Source: Streptomyces bottropensis ATCC 25435
GTDB lineage: Bacteria; Actinomycetota; Actinomycetes; Streptomycetales; Streptomycetaceae
Reading direction: 5' to 3'
Assembly (NCBI RefSeq): GCF_000383595.1
Contig: NZ_KB911581.1
Location: 7,833,519 to 7,897,518, forward strand
Length of the DNA: 64,000 nt
Below the pieces are notes generated by a model. The model ran no database searches and was not told the origin of the DNA. It saw only the letters and a list, made by a program, of their open reading frames with translations. Every line of letters starts with the position of its first letter. Within the stretch, counting starts at the first letter, position 1. The translations under genes and the position numbers were made by a program. Below are positions 1-7,459 of this stretch, piece by piece.

Positions 1-30
1 CGGTCACCTCCGCACTCCACCCACCCCATG

Positions 31-80
31 ATGACAACCTGGTTGTCATCATGGGTTCGTCATGACACCCTAGTTGTCAT
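31..80 (+). promoter_or_regulatory. Twin 19-bp operators overlapping a leaderless promoter
   Basis: A perfect 19-bp inverted repeat (ATGACAACC-T-GGTTGTCAT, 31-49) and a near-perfect one (ATGACACCC-T-AGTTGTCAT, 62-80) lie 31 bp apart centre to centre, about three helical turns. A promoter that fits is TTGTCA (43-48), 17 bp, CACCCT (66-71). Its -35 sits in the first palindrome and its -10 in the second, and it would start RNA at about 79, the A of the hydrolase ATG. Paired palindromes of this kind suit a dimeric MarR- or TetR-type repressor. The regulator is not visible and may be encoded just upstream of the window. Confidence 0.6.
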
Positions 81-954
81 GACCGAGACCTCGCAGGTCA
101 CCCTGCGCACGTTCGCGTCCGACGACGGCCCGCTCGCCTATCAGGACGTCGGTTCGGGCCCTCCGCTGGTGCTGCTGCACGGCGGCTTCACGGACCACCG
201 CATGTGGCACGATCTGGTGCCCGCCCTCGCGGCCGGCCACCGGGTCATCGCCCCGGACGCGCGGGGGCACGGCGCCTCCGCCAACGCGAGTGGGCCCTTC
301 CGGTTCACCGACGACCTCGCCGCGCTGCTGCGCCACCTGGACACCGGCCCGGCGATCCTGGTCGGCCTGTCGATGGGCGGCGGCACCGCCGTCGACACGG
401 CACTGGAACATCCCGGGCTCGTACGCGCCCTCGTCGTCAGCGGCGTCGGGACCAGCGAGCCCGAGCTCACGGACCCGTGGACCAAGGACAGCACCGCCCG
501 GTACTACGGCGCGCTGATGTCGGGCGACATCGAGAGGTGGCTGGACATCGTCGGCGAGACCGTCGCGGGCCCGCACCGGGCGGTCGACGACGTGGACCCC
601 GAGATCGTGCGGCGTGTGCGGGAGATGAGCCGCGCCACCGCCGCCAAGCACACCCTCGGCGAGACGGACTGGCACGTCCCGGTGACCGACACCTGGGCCC
701 GCGCCGCCACCATCGCCGTCCCCGTGCTCGCCCTCAACGGCGCTCTGGACGCCCCCGACCTCATCGCCATGGCCGAGCGCCTGACCAGGACGGTCGCGGG
801 CGGGGGCCGGGCCGTCTCGATCGAGGGTGCGGCCCACTACCCCAACATGGAGCAGCCGGAGGCCTTCACCGACCGTCTACTGGACTGGCTGAGCACGCTG
901 GACGACCGGAGCGGCCAAAGCGACCGGAACGACCGGAGCGACCGGACCTGCTGA
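79..954 (+). CDS. alpha/beta-hydrolase, 291 aa
   Basis: Cytoplasmic alpha/beta-fold hydrolase; substrate unknown. The oxyanion segment LLHGG is near residues 32-36, the nucleophile elbow GLSMGGG puts the catalytic Ser at about 98, an acid candidate lies in NGALDAPD and the His in GAAHYPN. The ATG at 79 is preferred over an in-frame ATG at 28 because the palindromic operators lie between 31 and 80 and a promoter would start RNA at 79, giving a leaderless message. The last 16 residues (DRSGQSDRNDRSDRTC) come from a 9-bp DNA repeat and are probably not part of the fold. The IclR gene next door is convergent. Fold assignment is firm; function is open. Confidence 0.85.
   Translation: MTETSQVTLRTFASDDGPLAYQDVGSGPPLVLLHGGFTDHRMWHDLVPALAAGHRVIAPDARGHGASANASGPFRFTDDLAALLRHLDTGPAILVGLSMGGGTAVDTALEHPGLVRALVVSGVGTSEPELTDPWTKDSTARYYGALMSGDIERWLDIVGETVAGPHRAVDDVDPEIVRRVREMSRATAAKHTLGETDWHVPVTDTWARAATIAVPVLALNGALDAPDLIAMAERLTRTVAGGGRAVSIEGAAHYPNMEQPEAFTDRLLDWLSTLDDRSGQSDRNDRSDRTC
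904..948 (+). repeat. Five 9-bp tandem units at the 3' end of the hydrolase gene
   Basis: Five consecutive 9-mers of the form GACCGGARC (904-912, 913-921 degenerate, 922-930, 931-939, 940-948) end the hydrolase frame and encode a DRS/DRN-type tail. Similar 9-bp microsatellites occur at the 5' ends of the SUKH-4 and nnaR genes in this window. Confidence 0.75.
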
Positions 955-998
955 ACGAGGAGAGGGTCGAGGCGGCGGGTCTCCGTCGCCCCCACGCG

Positions 999-1640
999 TC
1001 ACCGCAGCGCGTCGGCCACCTCTCGGGCCGCGTCCATGACGCGCGGCCCGACCCGCTCCGGCACCGCGTCCGCCAGCATGACCACGCCCACGCTGCCCTC
1101 GACCCCGGTCACCCCGAGCAGCGGTGCGGCGGCCCCGCTGGCCCCCGCCTCCAGCTCCCCGTGGGTGAGCGTGTACCCGGGCCAGTCCCCCGGCTGCTGG
1201 CGGCCCGACAGGATCGCGCGTCCCGCGGCCCCCCGGTCCAGCGAGTGCCGGAAGCCGGCCCGGTACGCCACGTGATAGTCCGTCCAGGTCGGCTCGACGA
1301 CCGCGACGGCCAGCGCCTCGGTCCCGTCGACGAGGGTGAGATGGGCGGTCGCCCCTATGTCCTCGGCCAGCGACCGCAACGCGGGCAGCGCGGCCTCCCG
1401 TACCAGGGGGTGCACCTGCCGCCCGAGCCGCAGCACGCCCAGCCCGACCCGGGCGCGTCCGCCCAGGTCACGGCGGACGAGGGAGTGCTGCTCCAGGGTG
1501 GCGAGCAGGCGGTACACGACGGTTCGGTTCACCCCGAGCTTGTTGGACAGCTCGGTGACGGTCAGTCCGTGATCGGTGTCGGCCAGCAGCTTGAGGACAC
1601 GCAGTCCCCGGTCGAGTGTCTGAGAGGTCTCCGCGGTCAC
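999..1640 (-). CDS. IclR-family transcriptional regulator, 213 aa
   Basis: N-terminal winged helix (LTVTELSNKLGVNRTVVYRLLATLEQH) followed by the IclR effector domain (EAALPALRSLAEDIGATAHLTL, then a GASGAAAPL segment), the standard IclR layout at slightly short length. The GTG at 1640 is favoured because GAAGGAG lies about 9 nt upstream; a GTG at 1649 would sit on top of that ribosome site. It is convergent with the hydrolase and has no obvious catabolic partner nearby, so its target is unknown. IclR proteins usually bind a small aromatic or organic-acid effector and often control their own gene. Confidence 0.85.
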   Translation of the reverse strand: MTAETSQTLDRGLRVLKLLADTDHGLTVTELSNKLGVNRTVVYRLLATLEQHSLVRRDLGGRARVGLGVLRLGRQVHPLVREAALPALRSLAEDIGATAHLTLVDGTEALAVAVVEPTWTDYHVAYRAGFRHSLDRGAAGRAILSGRQQPGDWPGYTLTHGELEAGASGAAAPLLGVTGVEGSVGVVMLADAVPERVGPRVMDAAREVADALR

Positions 1641-1967
1641 GACACCCACTCCTTCTTGGGTGAGGCGGCGACCCCTGTCACGGCTGATGCGTCACCGGTC
1701 CCGTCGGCGTCGCGCCACAGAGGCCGCCGATCGGCTGAACCCGGATGATCCGGGCGGAGTCGCTTCACGGCTGCGCTCCGCGGCGGCGCTGCCACGGGGC
1801 GTGTGCGTAGCGGGACAGTAGACGAGCCGGTTCGCTGAGCGGAAGACTCCGTCCAGAATCCGGTCAGTGACCGGTACGGACTACTTGCATTTGTCGCGAA
1901 ATGTGCGGGCGCACCAGCGCAGAGCGCCCGCCCGCCCAGGACCTTCGGAGCACGTCCCGAAGGTCGG
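1641..1967. other. 327-bp intergenic region between IclR and helicase genes
   Basis: No gene is supported here. It holds a perfect 15-bp palindrome, CCGGTCA-G-TGACCGG (1860-1874), of unknown role, and a weak hairpin (GGGCGC at 1907-1912 with GCGCCC at 1924-1929) that could end the helicase transcript. The promoter of the IclR gene should lie near 1650-1720, but no clear -35/-10 pair was seen. Confidence 0.5.
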
Positions 1968-3761
1968 TCACCTCATCCGGGTGGCCCACTCCTGCACCTT
2001 GGCGATGCGCTGCCGCAGCTGCCCGGCCGTGGCCTCGGCGCTCGGCGGTCCGCCGCACACCCGCCGTACCTCGGTGTGGATGACGCCGTGCGGCTTGCCG
2101 CACTGGTGGGAGTACGCGCCGACCATGCCGTTGAGCTGTTTACGCAGCTCCAGCAGTTCCTTGTGGGTGACGACGGGCCGCCGGTCGGCGGGCAGCTCCA
2201 CCAGATCGGCCTCCGCGTCCGGCTTCTTGCGGCTGTGCGCGATCTGCCGCGCCTGCCGCTTCTGGAGCAGCAACTGCACCTGGTCCGGCTCCAGCAGACC
2301 CGGGATGCCGAGGTAGTCCTGCTCCTCCTCGCTCCCGGGGTGGGCCTGCATGCCGAACTCGGCGCCGTTGTACATGACCCGGTCGAACACCGCGTCCGAC
2401 TCCAGCGCCTCGAACGGCAGCATGTCCTGGTCGCCGGTGTCCTCGTCCTGCTCCCGCTCCGCCTCCGCGAGGAGCTTGTCCTCCTCGGCGTACGGGTCCT
2501 CCTCGCCCTCCTTCTTCGGCTTGTCGAGGGCGTGGTCCCGCTCCACCTCCATCTCGTTGGCGAAGGTCAGCAGGTCGGGGATGGTCGGCAGGAACACGGA
2601 CGCGGTCTCGCCGCGCCGCCGGGACCGTACGAAGCGGCCGACGGCCTGGGCGAAGAAGAGCGGGGTGGAGATGGTGGTGGCGTAGACCCCCACGGCCAGC
2701 CGGGGCACGTCGACGCCCTCGGACACCATCCGCACGGCGACCATCCAGCGGTCGGTGCCGTGAGCGAACTCGTCGATACGGTTCGAGGCGCCCGAGTCGT
2801 CGGAGAGGACGACCGTCGCGCTCGTCCCCGTGATCTCGCGGATCAGCTTGGCGTAGGCGCGGGCGGAGTCCTGGTCGGTGGCGATGACGAGGGCACCGGC
2901 GTCCGGGATGCCCTTCCTGACCTCGGTGAGCCGCTGGTCGGCGGCGCGCAGCACGCTCGGCATCCACTCGCCGCGCGGATCGAGGGCCGTACGCCAGGCC
3001 TGACTGATCGCGTCCTTGGTCATGGGTTCGCCGAGACGGGCCTCGATCTCGTCGCCCGCCTTGGTCCGCCAGCGCATGTTGCCGCTGTAGGAGAGGAAGA
3101 TGACGGGCCGCACGACGTTGTCGGCGAGCGCGTTGCCGTAGCCGTAGGTGTAGTCGGCGGACGACCGCCGGATCCCGTCCGCCCCCTCCTCGTACGCCAC
3201 GAACGGGATGGGGTTGGTGTCGGAACGGAAGGGCGTGCCGGTGAGGGCGAGCCGCCGGGTGGCGGGCTCGAAGGCCTCCAGGCACGCCTCGCCCCAGGAC
3301 TTGCTGTCACCGGCGTGGTGGATCTCGTCGAGGATGACGAGGGTCTTGCGCTGCTCGCTGCGGTTGCGGTGCAGCATGGGCCGCACGCCCACACCCGCGT
3401 ACGTGACCGCGACGCCGTCGTACTCCTTGCTGAGCGGCCCCGCGCTGTACTCCGGGTCCAGCTTGATCCCTATCCGTGCCGCGGCCTCGGCCCACTGCTT
3501 CTTCAGATGCTCGGTGGGCGCCACGACCGTCACCTGCTGCACGACATGGTGGTGCAGCAGCCAGGACGCGAGCGTCAGCGCGAAGGTCGTCTTCCCGGCG
3601 CCGGGGGTCGCGACCGCGAGGAAGTCCCGCGGCTGCTCCTGGATGTACCTGTCCATCGCCCCCTGCTGCCAGGCACGCAGCTTGCTGGCGGTACCCCAGG
3701 GGGCACGGCCGGGGAAGGCGGGAGAGAGGTGGTGGTTCGAGGAGGTGGCGGTGGTAGTCAC
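1968..3761 (-). CDS. SF2 DEAD/DEAH-box helicase, 597 aa
   Basis: ResIII/SF2-type ATP-dependent helicase or translocase. Motif I is ATPGAGKTT, motif II DEIHHAGD, motif III TGTPFRSD and motif VI QAVGRFVRSRRRGE, in the right order. An acidic, charged stretch near residues 420-460 (EGEEDPYAEEDK) follows the helicase core, and the C-terminal 150 residues match nothing I recognise. The GTG at 3761 has a GGAG about 5 nt upstream; the longer frame reaching 3983 would add 74 low-complexity residues and is not believed. It is transcribed alone. The substrate (DNA or RNA) and pathway cannot be told from sequence; similar genes occur widely in Streptomyces. Confidence 0.85.
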   Translation of the reverse strand: MTTTATSSNHHLSPAFPGRAPWGTASKLRAWQQGAMDRYIQEQPRDFLAVATPGAGKTTFALTLASWLLHHHVVQQVTVVAPTEHLKKQWAEAAARIGIKLDPEYSAGPLSKEYDGVAVTYAGVGVRPMLHRNRSEQRKTLVILDEIHHAGDSKSWGEACLEAFEPATRRLALTGTPFRSDTNPIPFVAYEEGADGIRRSSADYTYGYGNALADNVVRPVIFLSYSGNMRWRTKAGDEIEARLGEPMTKDAISQAWRTALDPRGEWMPSVLRAADQRLTEVRKGIPDAGALVIATDQDSARAYAKLIREITGTSATVVLSDDSGASNRIDEFAHGTDRWMVAVRMVSEGVDVPRLAVGVYATTISTPLFFAQAVGRFVRSRRRGETASVFLPTIPDLLTFANEMEVERDHALDKPKKEGEEDPYAEEDKLLAEAEREQDEDTGDQDMLPFEALESDAVFDRVMYNGAEFGMQAHPGSEEEQDYLGIPGLLEPDQVQLLLQKRQARQIAHSRKKPDAEADLVELPADRRPVVTHKELLELRKQLNGMVGAYSHQCGKPHGVIHTEVRRVCGGPPSAEATAGQLRQRIAKVQEWATRMR

Positions 3762-3927
3762 GGTCTCCGGTCTGGGGGTCGAGCGGCAGATGGCAGCCCC
3801 GGGCGACTCGCGCGGCGACGCGGACACCGCGACTGCGTATGACAACCGGGCCACCCTACCGGCGGCGGGGTTGCGACGAGGCGCCGATCCCGCCGGGCCG
3901 CCCGGGGATGGGACCGAGGTCACATCC

Positions 3928-4308
3928 CTACTCGGCCAGGTCTCGCAGCACCTCGGAAATGGCCTTGACCTCGTCGAGGGCACCGGTGGAAACGCCGATG
4001 ACCAGGCGCTCCGCCACGTCGATGTCCGGCCGCAACTGCACCTCGTTCATCGCGAGGAAGACGACACAGGACACCCAGGCGGTGCGCTTGTTGCCGTCGA
4101 GGAAGGGATGGTTGATCGCCAACGACTGCAGGAGTGCGGCCGCCTTGTCGAACAGGTCGGTGTACGCCTCCTGTCCGAACATCGCAGCCGACGGGCGGTG
4201 CACGGCAGACTCCAGCAGACCGGCATCGCGCACGACGACAACCTGGTCATCGACCGCGTGTTCGGCGATGGCCAGGACATCCTCGGCCGTCAGATAGACA
4301 CAGCTCAC
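3928..4308 (-). CDS. doc: Doc-type Fic toxin, 126 aa
   Basis: Death-on-curing toxin of a type II module. The Fic motif HPFLDGNKR lies at residues 67-75. The K in place of the second Gly of HPFxxGNGR is the Doc signature, linked in P1 Doc to phosphorylation of EF-Tu rather than AMP transfer. Length (126 aa) matches Doc. The GTG start at 4308 overlaps the antitoxin TGA in a GTGA, implying translational coupling; an in-frame ATG at 4335 lies inside the antitoxin gene and is less likely. The partner here is a ribbon-helix-helix protein rather than Phd. Confidence 0.88.
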   Translation of the reverse strand: MSCVYLTAEDVLAIAEHAVDDQVVVVRDAGLLESAVHRPSAAMFGQEAYTDLFDKAAALLQSLAINHPFLDGNKRTAWVSCVVFLAMNEVQLRPDIDVAERLVIGVSTGALDEVKAISEVLRDLAE

Positions 4309-4505
4309 TTCAGCCGCTCCAGCAACTCCGCCCATTTGGTGGTCTGCTCCTTGGCCGCCTTACGGACCAGCACCTCGTGAGCCGTCCTGGCCAGATAGTC
4401 GTCCACGGCCCGCAGCAGTATCGCGTGCATGCTCGTGCCCTCCTCCTCGGCGCGCAACTTCAGAGCTTCGGTCTGGTCGTCGCGGAGACGCAGGTTCATG
4501 GCCAT
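4305..4505 (-). CDS. Ribbon-helix-helix antitoxin of the Doc module, 66 aa
   Basis: Small antitoxin with a CopG/Arc-like ribbon-helix-helix N-terminus (MNLRLRDDQTEALKLRAEEEG: beta strand, then helix, then helix from SMHAILLRAVDDYLA) and a charged C-terminal helix (KEQTTKWAELLERLK) that presumably occupies the Doc active-site groove. The start at 4505 is chosen because the GGTACC operator repeats lie just upstream; ATG at 4499 is possible. It overlaps the toxin gene by 4 bases. Such antitoxins normally autorepress with the toxin as co-repressor. Confidence 0.82.
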   Translation of the reverse strand: MAMNLRLRDDQTEALKLRAEEEGTSMHAILLRAVDDYLARTAHEVLVRKAAKEQTTKWAELLERLK

Positions 4506-4513
4506 ACCAAAAC

Positions 4514-4545
4514 GGTACCACCACATGGGGCCAGATTGGTACCAA
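4514..4545 (-). promoter_or_regulatory. Putative toxin-antitoxin operator
   Basis: GGTACC occurs at 4514-4519 and 4538-4543, 24 bp apart. The second copy sits inside the perfect palindrome TTGGTACCAA (4536-4545) and a half-site GGTAT/ATACC is at 4505-4509. The repeats directly precede the antitoxin start and are the natural target for its ribbon-helix-helix domain. Confidence 0.55.
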
Positions 4546-4551
4546 CTTGCC

Positions 4552-6048
4552 TCAGTGGTCCCGCAGCCGCGTGGTCACCCACGCTCCCACCAGCGCCACC
4601 CCCGCCATCGGCAGGAACACCGCGACGAAGGCCGCCGGGTGGGAAGCGGTACCGGCGGCCGTGGCGGCCGTATGGCCGACCGCGCCGCCGCCCAGCGCGG
4701 CGAAGGCGGCGCCGCCCGCCGCGAGGAGCAGCGCGTTGGTGAGACCGTCGGAGATCTGGAGCGCGGCGGAGTTGGTCCCCGCCTCCTCGGGGGCGGACAA
4801 CTGGAGCAGAAGAACGCTGGTGGAGGAGATGACGAGCCCCATCCCGAAGCACCCGAAGGCCCACGCGACGGCCACGGTCCACACCGGCACGGAGTCGACC
4901 AGCACCCCCGGCAGCGTGGTGATCGCCGCCGCGACCAGCAGCATCCCCACCGTCATCAGCCGCTCCCGGTACGGCTCCACGCGCGCCCGCGCCTGCACCC
5001 AGGAGCCCAGCGCCCAGGTCGCCCCGCCCGCCGCGAGCGAGAAACCGGCGAGCGTCGGCGACAGCCCCCGCTGGGTGACCAGCATCAACGGCACGAACGA
5101 CTCGGCCGCCACGAACGACCCCGCCGCCACCCCGCGCAGCAGCACCACCGACGGCAGCCCCCGCGCCGCCCGGTACGTCCCGCGCGGCAACAGCCCCAGC
5201 ACCGCCGGCACCAGCAGCCCGACCCCCGCGACCGCAGGCACGACCGACCACCACCGCGGGTCCTGGGCCGCGTACTGCAACAGCCCGGCGCCGAGCGAGA
5301 TCCCGAGGGCGAGCCGGATGCGACGGCCGCCGAAGGTGGAGGCGGGGGTGGAGGCGGAGGCGGTCGTCGAGGAGGAGTCGGCCGCCGCTCCCCGCGTCCG
5401 CACCGGCCCGGAGGCCCTGCGCCGTATCTGCGGCAGCGCCAGCCCCAGCGGCAGCAGGACGAGCACCGGGATGCCCAGGAACACCCAGCGCCAGCCCAGC
5501 TGTTCCGTCACCGCGCCCGAGGCGAGCGGACCGACCACGGACGGGACGACCCAGCTCGCCGCGAAGGCCGCCATGATCGACGGCCGCAGCCGCTCCGGGT
5601 AGGCGCGCCCGACCACGACGTACAGCGCGACGATCACCAGTCCGCCGCCGAGCCCCTGCACGGCCCGCCCGAGGACGAACAGCCACATCGCCCCGGCGGT
5701 ACCCGACAGCACCAGCCCCACGGCGAAGGCACCGATCCCCGCGGTCAGCGACCCCAACGGCCCCCGCCGGTCCGCCCATTGGCCCGCCAGCACCATCCCG
5801 AACAGGCTGGTCGTGAAGTACGCCGAGAACGCGAATCCGTACGCCGAGATCCCGTCCAGCTCGCGCGCCGCGACCGGCATGGCGGTGCCGACCGCCATCG
5901 CCTCGAACGCGATCAGCAGCACGACCGACACGATCCCGATACTGAGCCCCCGGTGGGAGCGGCTCAGCACACCGTCCGCGTCGTCGGGGACGGCGGGCGG
6001 GGCGGGGTTCGGCGTGACGCCCGTGTCACGCGCCTCGGAGTCGGCCAT
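4552..6048 (-). CDS. MFS transporter, 498 aa
   Basis: Drug:H+ antiporter-like major facilitator protein. The first helices read GLSIGIVSVVLLIAFEAMAV, followed by the loop motif GQWADRRGP (motif A) and LGRAVQGLGGGLVIVALYVV. A hydrophilic central loop near residues 220-240 separates the two halves. Length suits a 12- to 14-helix exporter. The ATG at 6048 gives a short cytoplasmic N-terminus; an ATG at 6078 is also possible. The gene ends 47 bp before the antitoxin start, but the operator repeats in that gap suggest the toxin module has its own promoter. Substrate unknown. Confidence 0.82.
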   Translation of the reverse strand: MADSEARDTGVTPNPAPPAVPDDADGVLSRSHRGLSIGIVSVVLLIAFEAMAVGTAMPVAARELDGISAYGFAFSAYFTTSLFGMVLAGQWADRRGPLGSLTAGIGAFAVGLVLSGTAGAMWLFVLGRAVQGLGGGLVIVALYVVVGRAYPERLRPSIMAAFAASWVVPSVVGPLASGAVTEQLGWRWVFLGIPVLVLLPLGLALPQIRRRASGPVRTRGAAADSSSTTASASTPASTFGGRRIRLALGISLGAGLLQYAAQDPRWWSVVPAVAGVGLLVPAVLGLLPRGTYRAARGLPSVVLLRGVAAGSFVAAESFVPLMLVTQRGLSPTLAGFSLAAGGATWALGSWVQARARVEPYRERLMTVGMLLVAAAITTLPGVLVDSVPVWTVAVAWAFGCFGMGLVISSTSVLLLQLSAPEEAGTNSAALQISDGLTNALLLAAGGAAFAALGGGAVGHTAATAAGTASHPAAFVAVFLPMAGVALVGAWVTTRLRDH

Positions 6049-6260
6049 GCCCGCCAGCGTAAGGGGCACCACCGACATACGCCCCTGTCGGAAGTCCCCC
6101 ACCACCCGGGACCTTGGTCGTACGCCCCGCCGTTCATGAACGGCGTGTGGCAGTCCCGTTGCAGCGCCCCCGGACCTCTTGAGCCCCCGCCGGAGCCCGG
6201 CCTACGGTCTTCCCATCGAGTTCGAAGCGACAGGAATCACACCCCTGACGCTGTCGACCC

Positions 6261-6332
6261 GGCCGTGTGCCCGAGTGGTTCAGGGACTCGCCTGCAAAGC
6301 GAGTTACGTGGGTTCGATTCCCGCCACGGCCT
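6261..6332 (+). tRNA. tRNA-Cys (GCA)
   Basis: Complete cloverleaf: acceptor GGCCGTG (6261-6267) pairs with CACGGCC (6325-6331), D stem CCC/GGG, anticodon arm CTCGC-CTGCAAA-GCGAG with anticodon GCA, T arm GTGGG-TTCGATT-CCCGC. CCA is not encoded. The 3' 42 bases are the left part of the att repeat of the integrated element, so element DNA begins directly after it and the tRNA stays intact. Confidence 0.96.
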
Positions 6333-6333
6333 C
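6291..6333 (+). other. attL (3' half of tRNA-Cys)
   Basis: First copy of the 43-bp att repeat. It spans the anticodon loop, anticodon 3' stem, variable loop, T arm and acceptor 3' strand of tRNA-Cys plus one base beyond it. Left flank ...ACTCG differs from the right copy's ...ACAAA, which sets the repeat boundary. Confidence 0.93.
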
Positions 6334-6361
6334 TGGTGGTCTGACCAGGCAGAACGACAGA

Positions 6362-6385
6362 GCGGCACCCCTTCGGGGATGCCGC
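6362..6385 (+). terminator. Hairpin after tRNA-Cys, element-borne
   Basis: GCGGCACCCC-TTC-GGGGATGCCGC forms a 10-bp stem with one bulged A, 30 bp past the tRNA. It belongs to the element and would replace the tRNA's own terminator, which now lies beyond attR (11467-11495). Confidence 0.55.
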
Positions 6386-6396
6386 CTGTCGGCTTT

Positions 6397-6419
6397 CCGT
6401 CTCAGTTCCCGTCTCAGTT
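6397..6419 (+). other. Putative integrase arm-type sites, left end
   Basis: CCGTCTCAGTT occurs twice in direct orientation, 6397-6407 and 6409-6419, with a 12-bp period. The same pair with one deletion recurs near the right end at 11275-11296. Paired short direct repeats flanking the core att sites are what lambda-type integrases bind with their N-terminal arm-binding domain. Confidence 0.6.
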
Positions 6420-7459
6420 GGCGATCGAATGCTCACCCAGCCTGCGACCCAGGCAGGCCGGAGCACAGTCGGCGGCCTGCCGCCCAGCACGGCTAAGCAA
6501 CCTCGCCGCACTCTTGAGAGGGCGAGACGGAACACCGTCACTGGTGGCTCGTCAAGGAACCGCGACAGCGTCCCTGGAACTCGTTCATCAGGTCTTTCAC
6601 CCGCTGCGTCCGCCGGACGTCCGACATCCGGCACGGAGGACGAACTGCTTGACCCCGCCCGCGACCGCGTCGCCGACGTCTTCCCCGACATACCGGGGAT
6701 CCGCGCGGCCGGCTGGCACTCACAGGACAGCGGCGACGTTCTCGCCGTCCTCGGGCCCGCGCCAGTCGGCATGCCGAGCAACCGCATACCGCGGTTCCAG
6801 CGCTGCATGAACGGGCGCACGTTCCGCGAGTGGCAAGCCGAGCCTGACGCCCGCCAGAGGGTCCACCGCAGCGAGACGACCGAAGCCCCGGCCTAACGGA
6901 CTGCCCGCCCCTTTCACCGAGCCCATCCCGACGGGTTCGGCGAAGGGATTATCCCAATTTGACATTTCAATGCACCTCGTAAAGTCCATACCTTTTAAGC
7001 GTGCGCCCCCTTTCACGCTCCCGGCGTGCGCCTTAATCAACCCGGTAAACAAATCCGTAGAGACAACTCTCAGTCGCCGATTGCCCGAGTGGGCGCACGG
7101 CTGATTTTTTAAGTCGGATTATTCTCTGAGCGAAACTAGCAGTGCATGTCTAAACAAAGGGTTGAGTAACGTCTATATCCGGCCACGATCACGCGATGAC
7201 CAGCGGTTTTTCGTACGTCGACTGCGCTTGTCTGAAAACCGCACGCTCTTCGAGCACCTGGTTCTGTTCGAGGGCAACAAATACAGCAACCGGAATTTGG
7301 CTTCTCCGCGTCAAACCGCTATGACGTCCAACTAACTCGCCTCCGAAATGGAATGTGCCGCCGATCACAAGCGGCCCCAATCGATTTCTCACGTGTCACA
7401 GCCGCCTGATAGGAGAAGGGCAGCACACTCGCCAGAGTGGCGAACGAAAGGGACGCGCA

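Larger units (their letters stand above)
6334..7459. other. Element left arm without a convincing gene; AT-rich block
   Basis: Beyond the hairpin and arm sites, a frame at 6429-6896 on the + strand stays open, and its second half (SGTEDELLDPARDRVADVF...) has a protein-like composition, but it has no clear start and may be the remnant of a lost gene. From about 6950 to 7350 the DNA is strikingly AT-rich for this genome, with runs such as CAATTTGACATTTCAATG. A TTG-initiated 57-codon frame (7162-7335) exists there but has little support. The stretch probably carries the promoter of the cargo gene at 7460. Confidence 0.4.

Noticed and set aside
2076..3842. 588-codon open frame opposite the helicase gene
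   Set aside because: Low-complexity Arg/Gly/Val composition and no start signal. The helicase on the other strand has all SF2 motifs.
7162..7335. TTG-initiated 57-codon ORF in the AT-rich block
   Set aside because: Weak start, no ribosome site at the right distance and no homologue I recognise. AT-rich DNA opens frames by chance.
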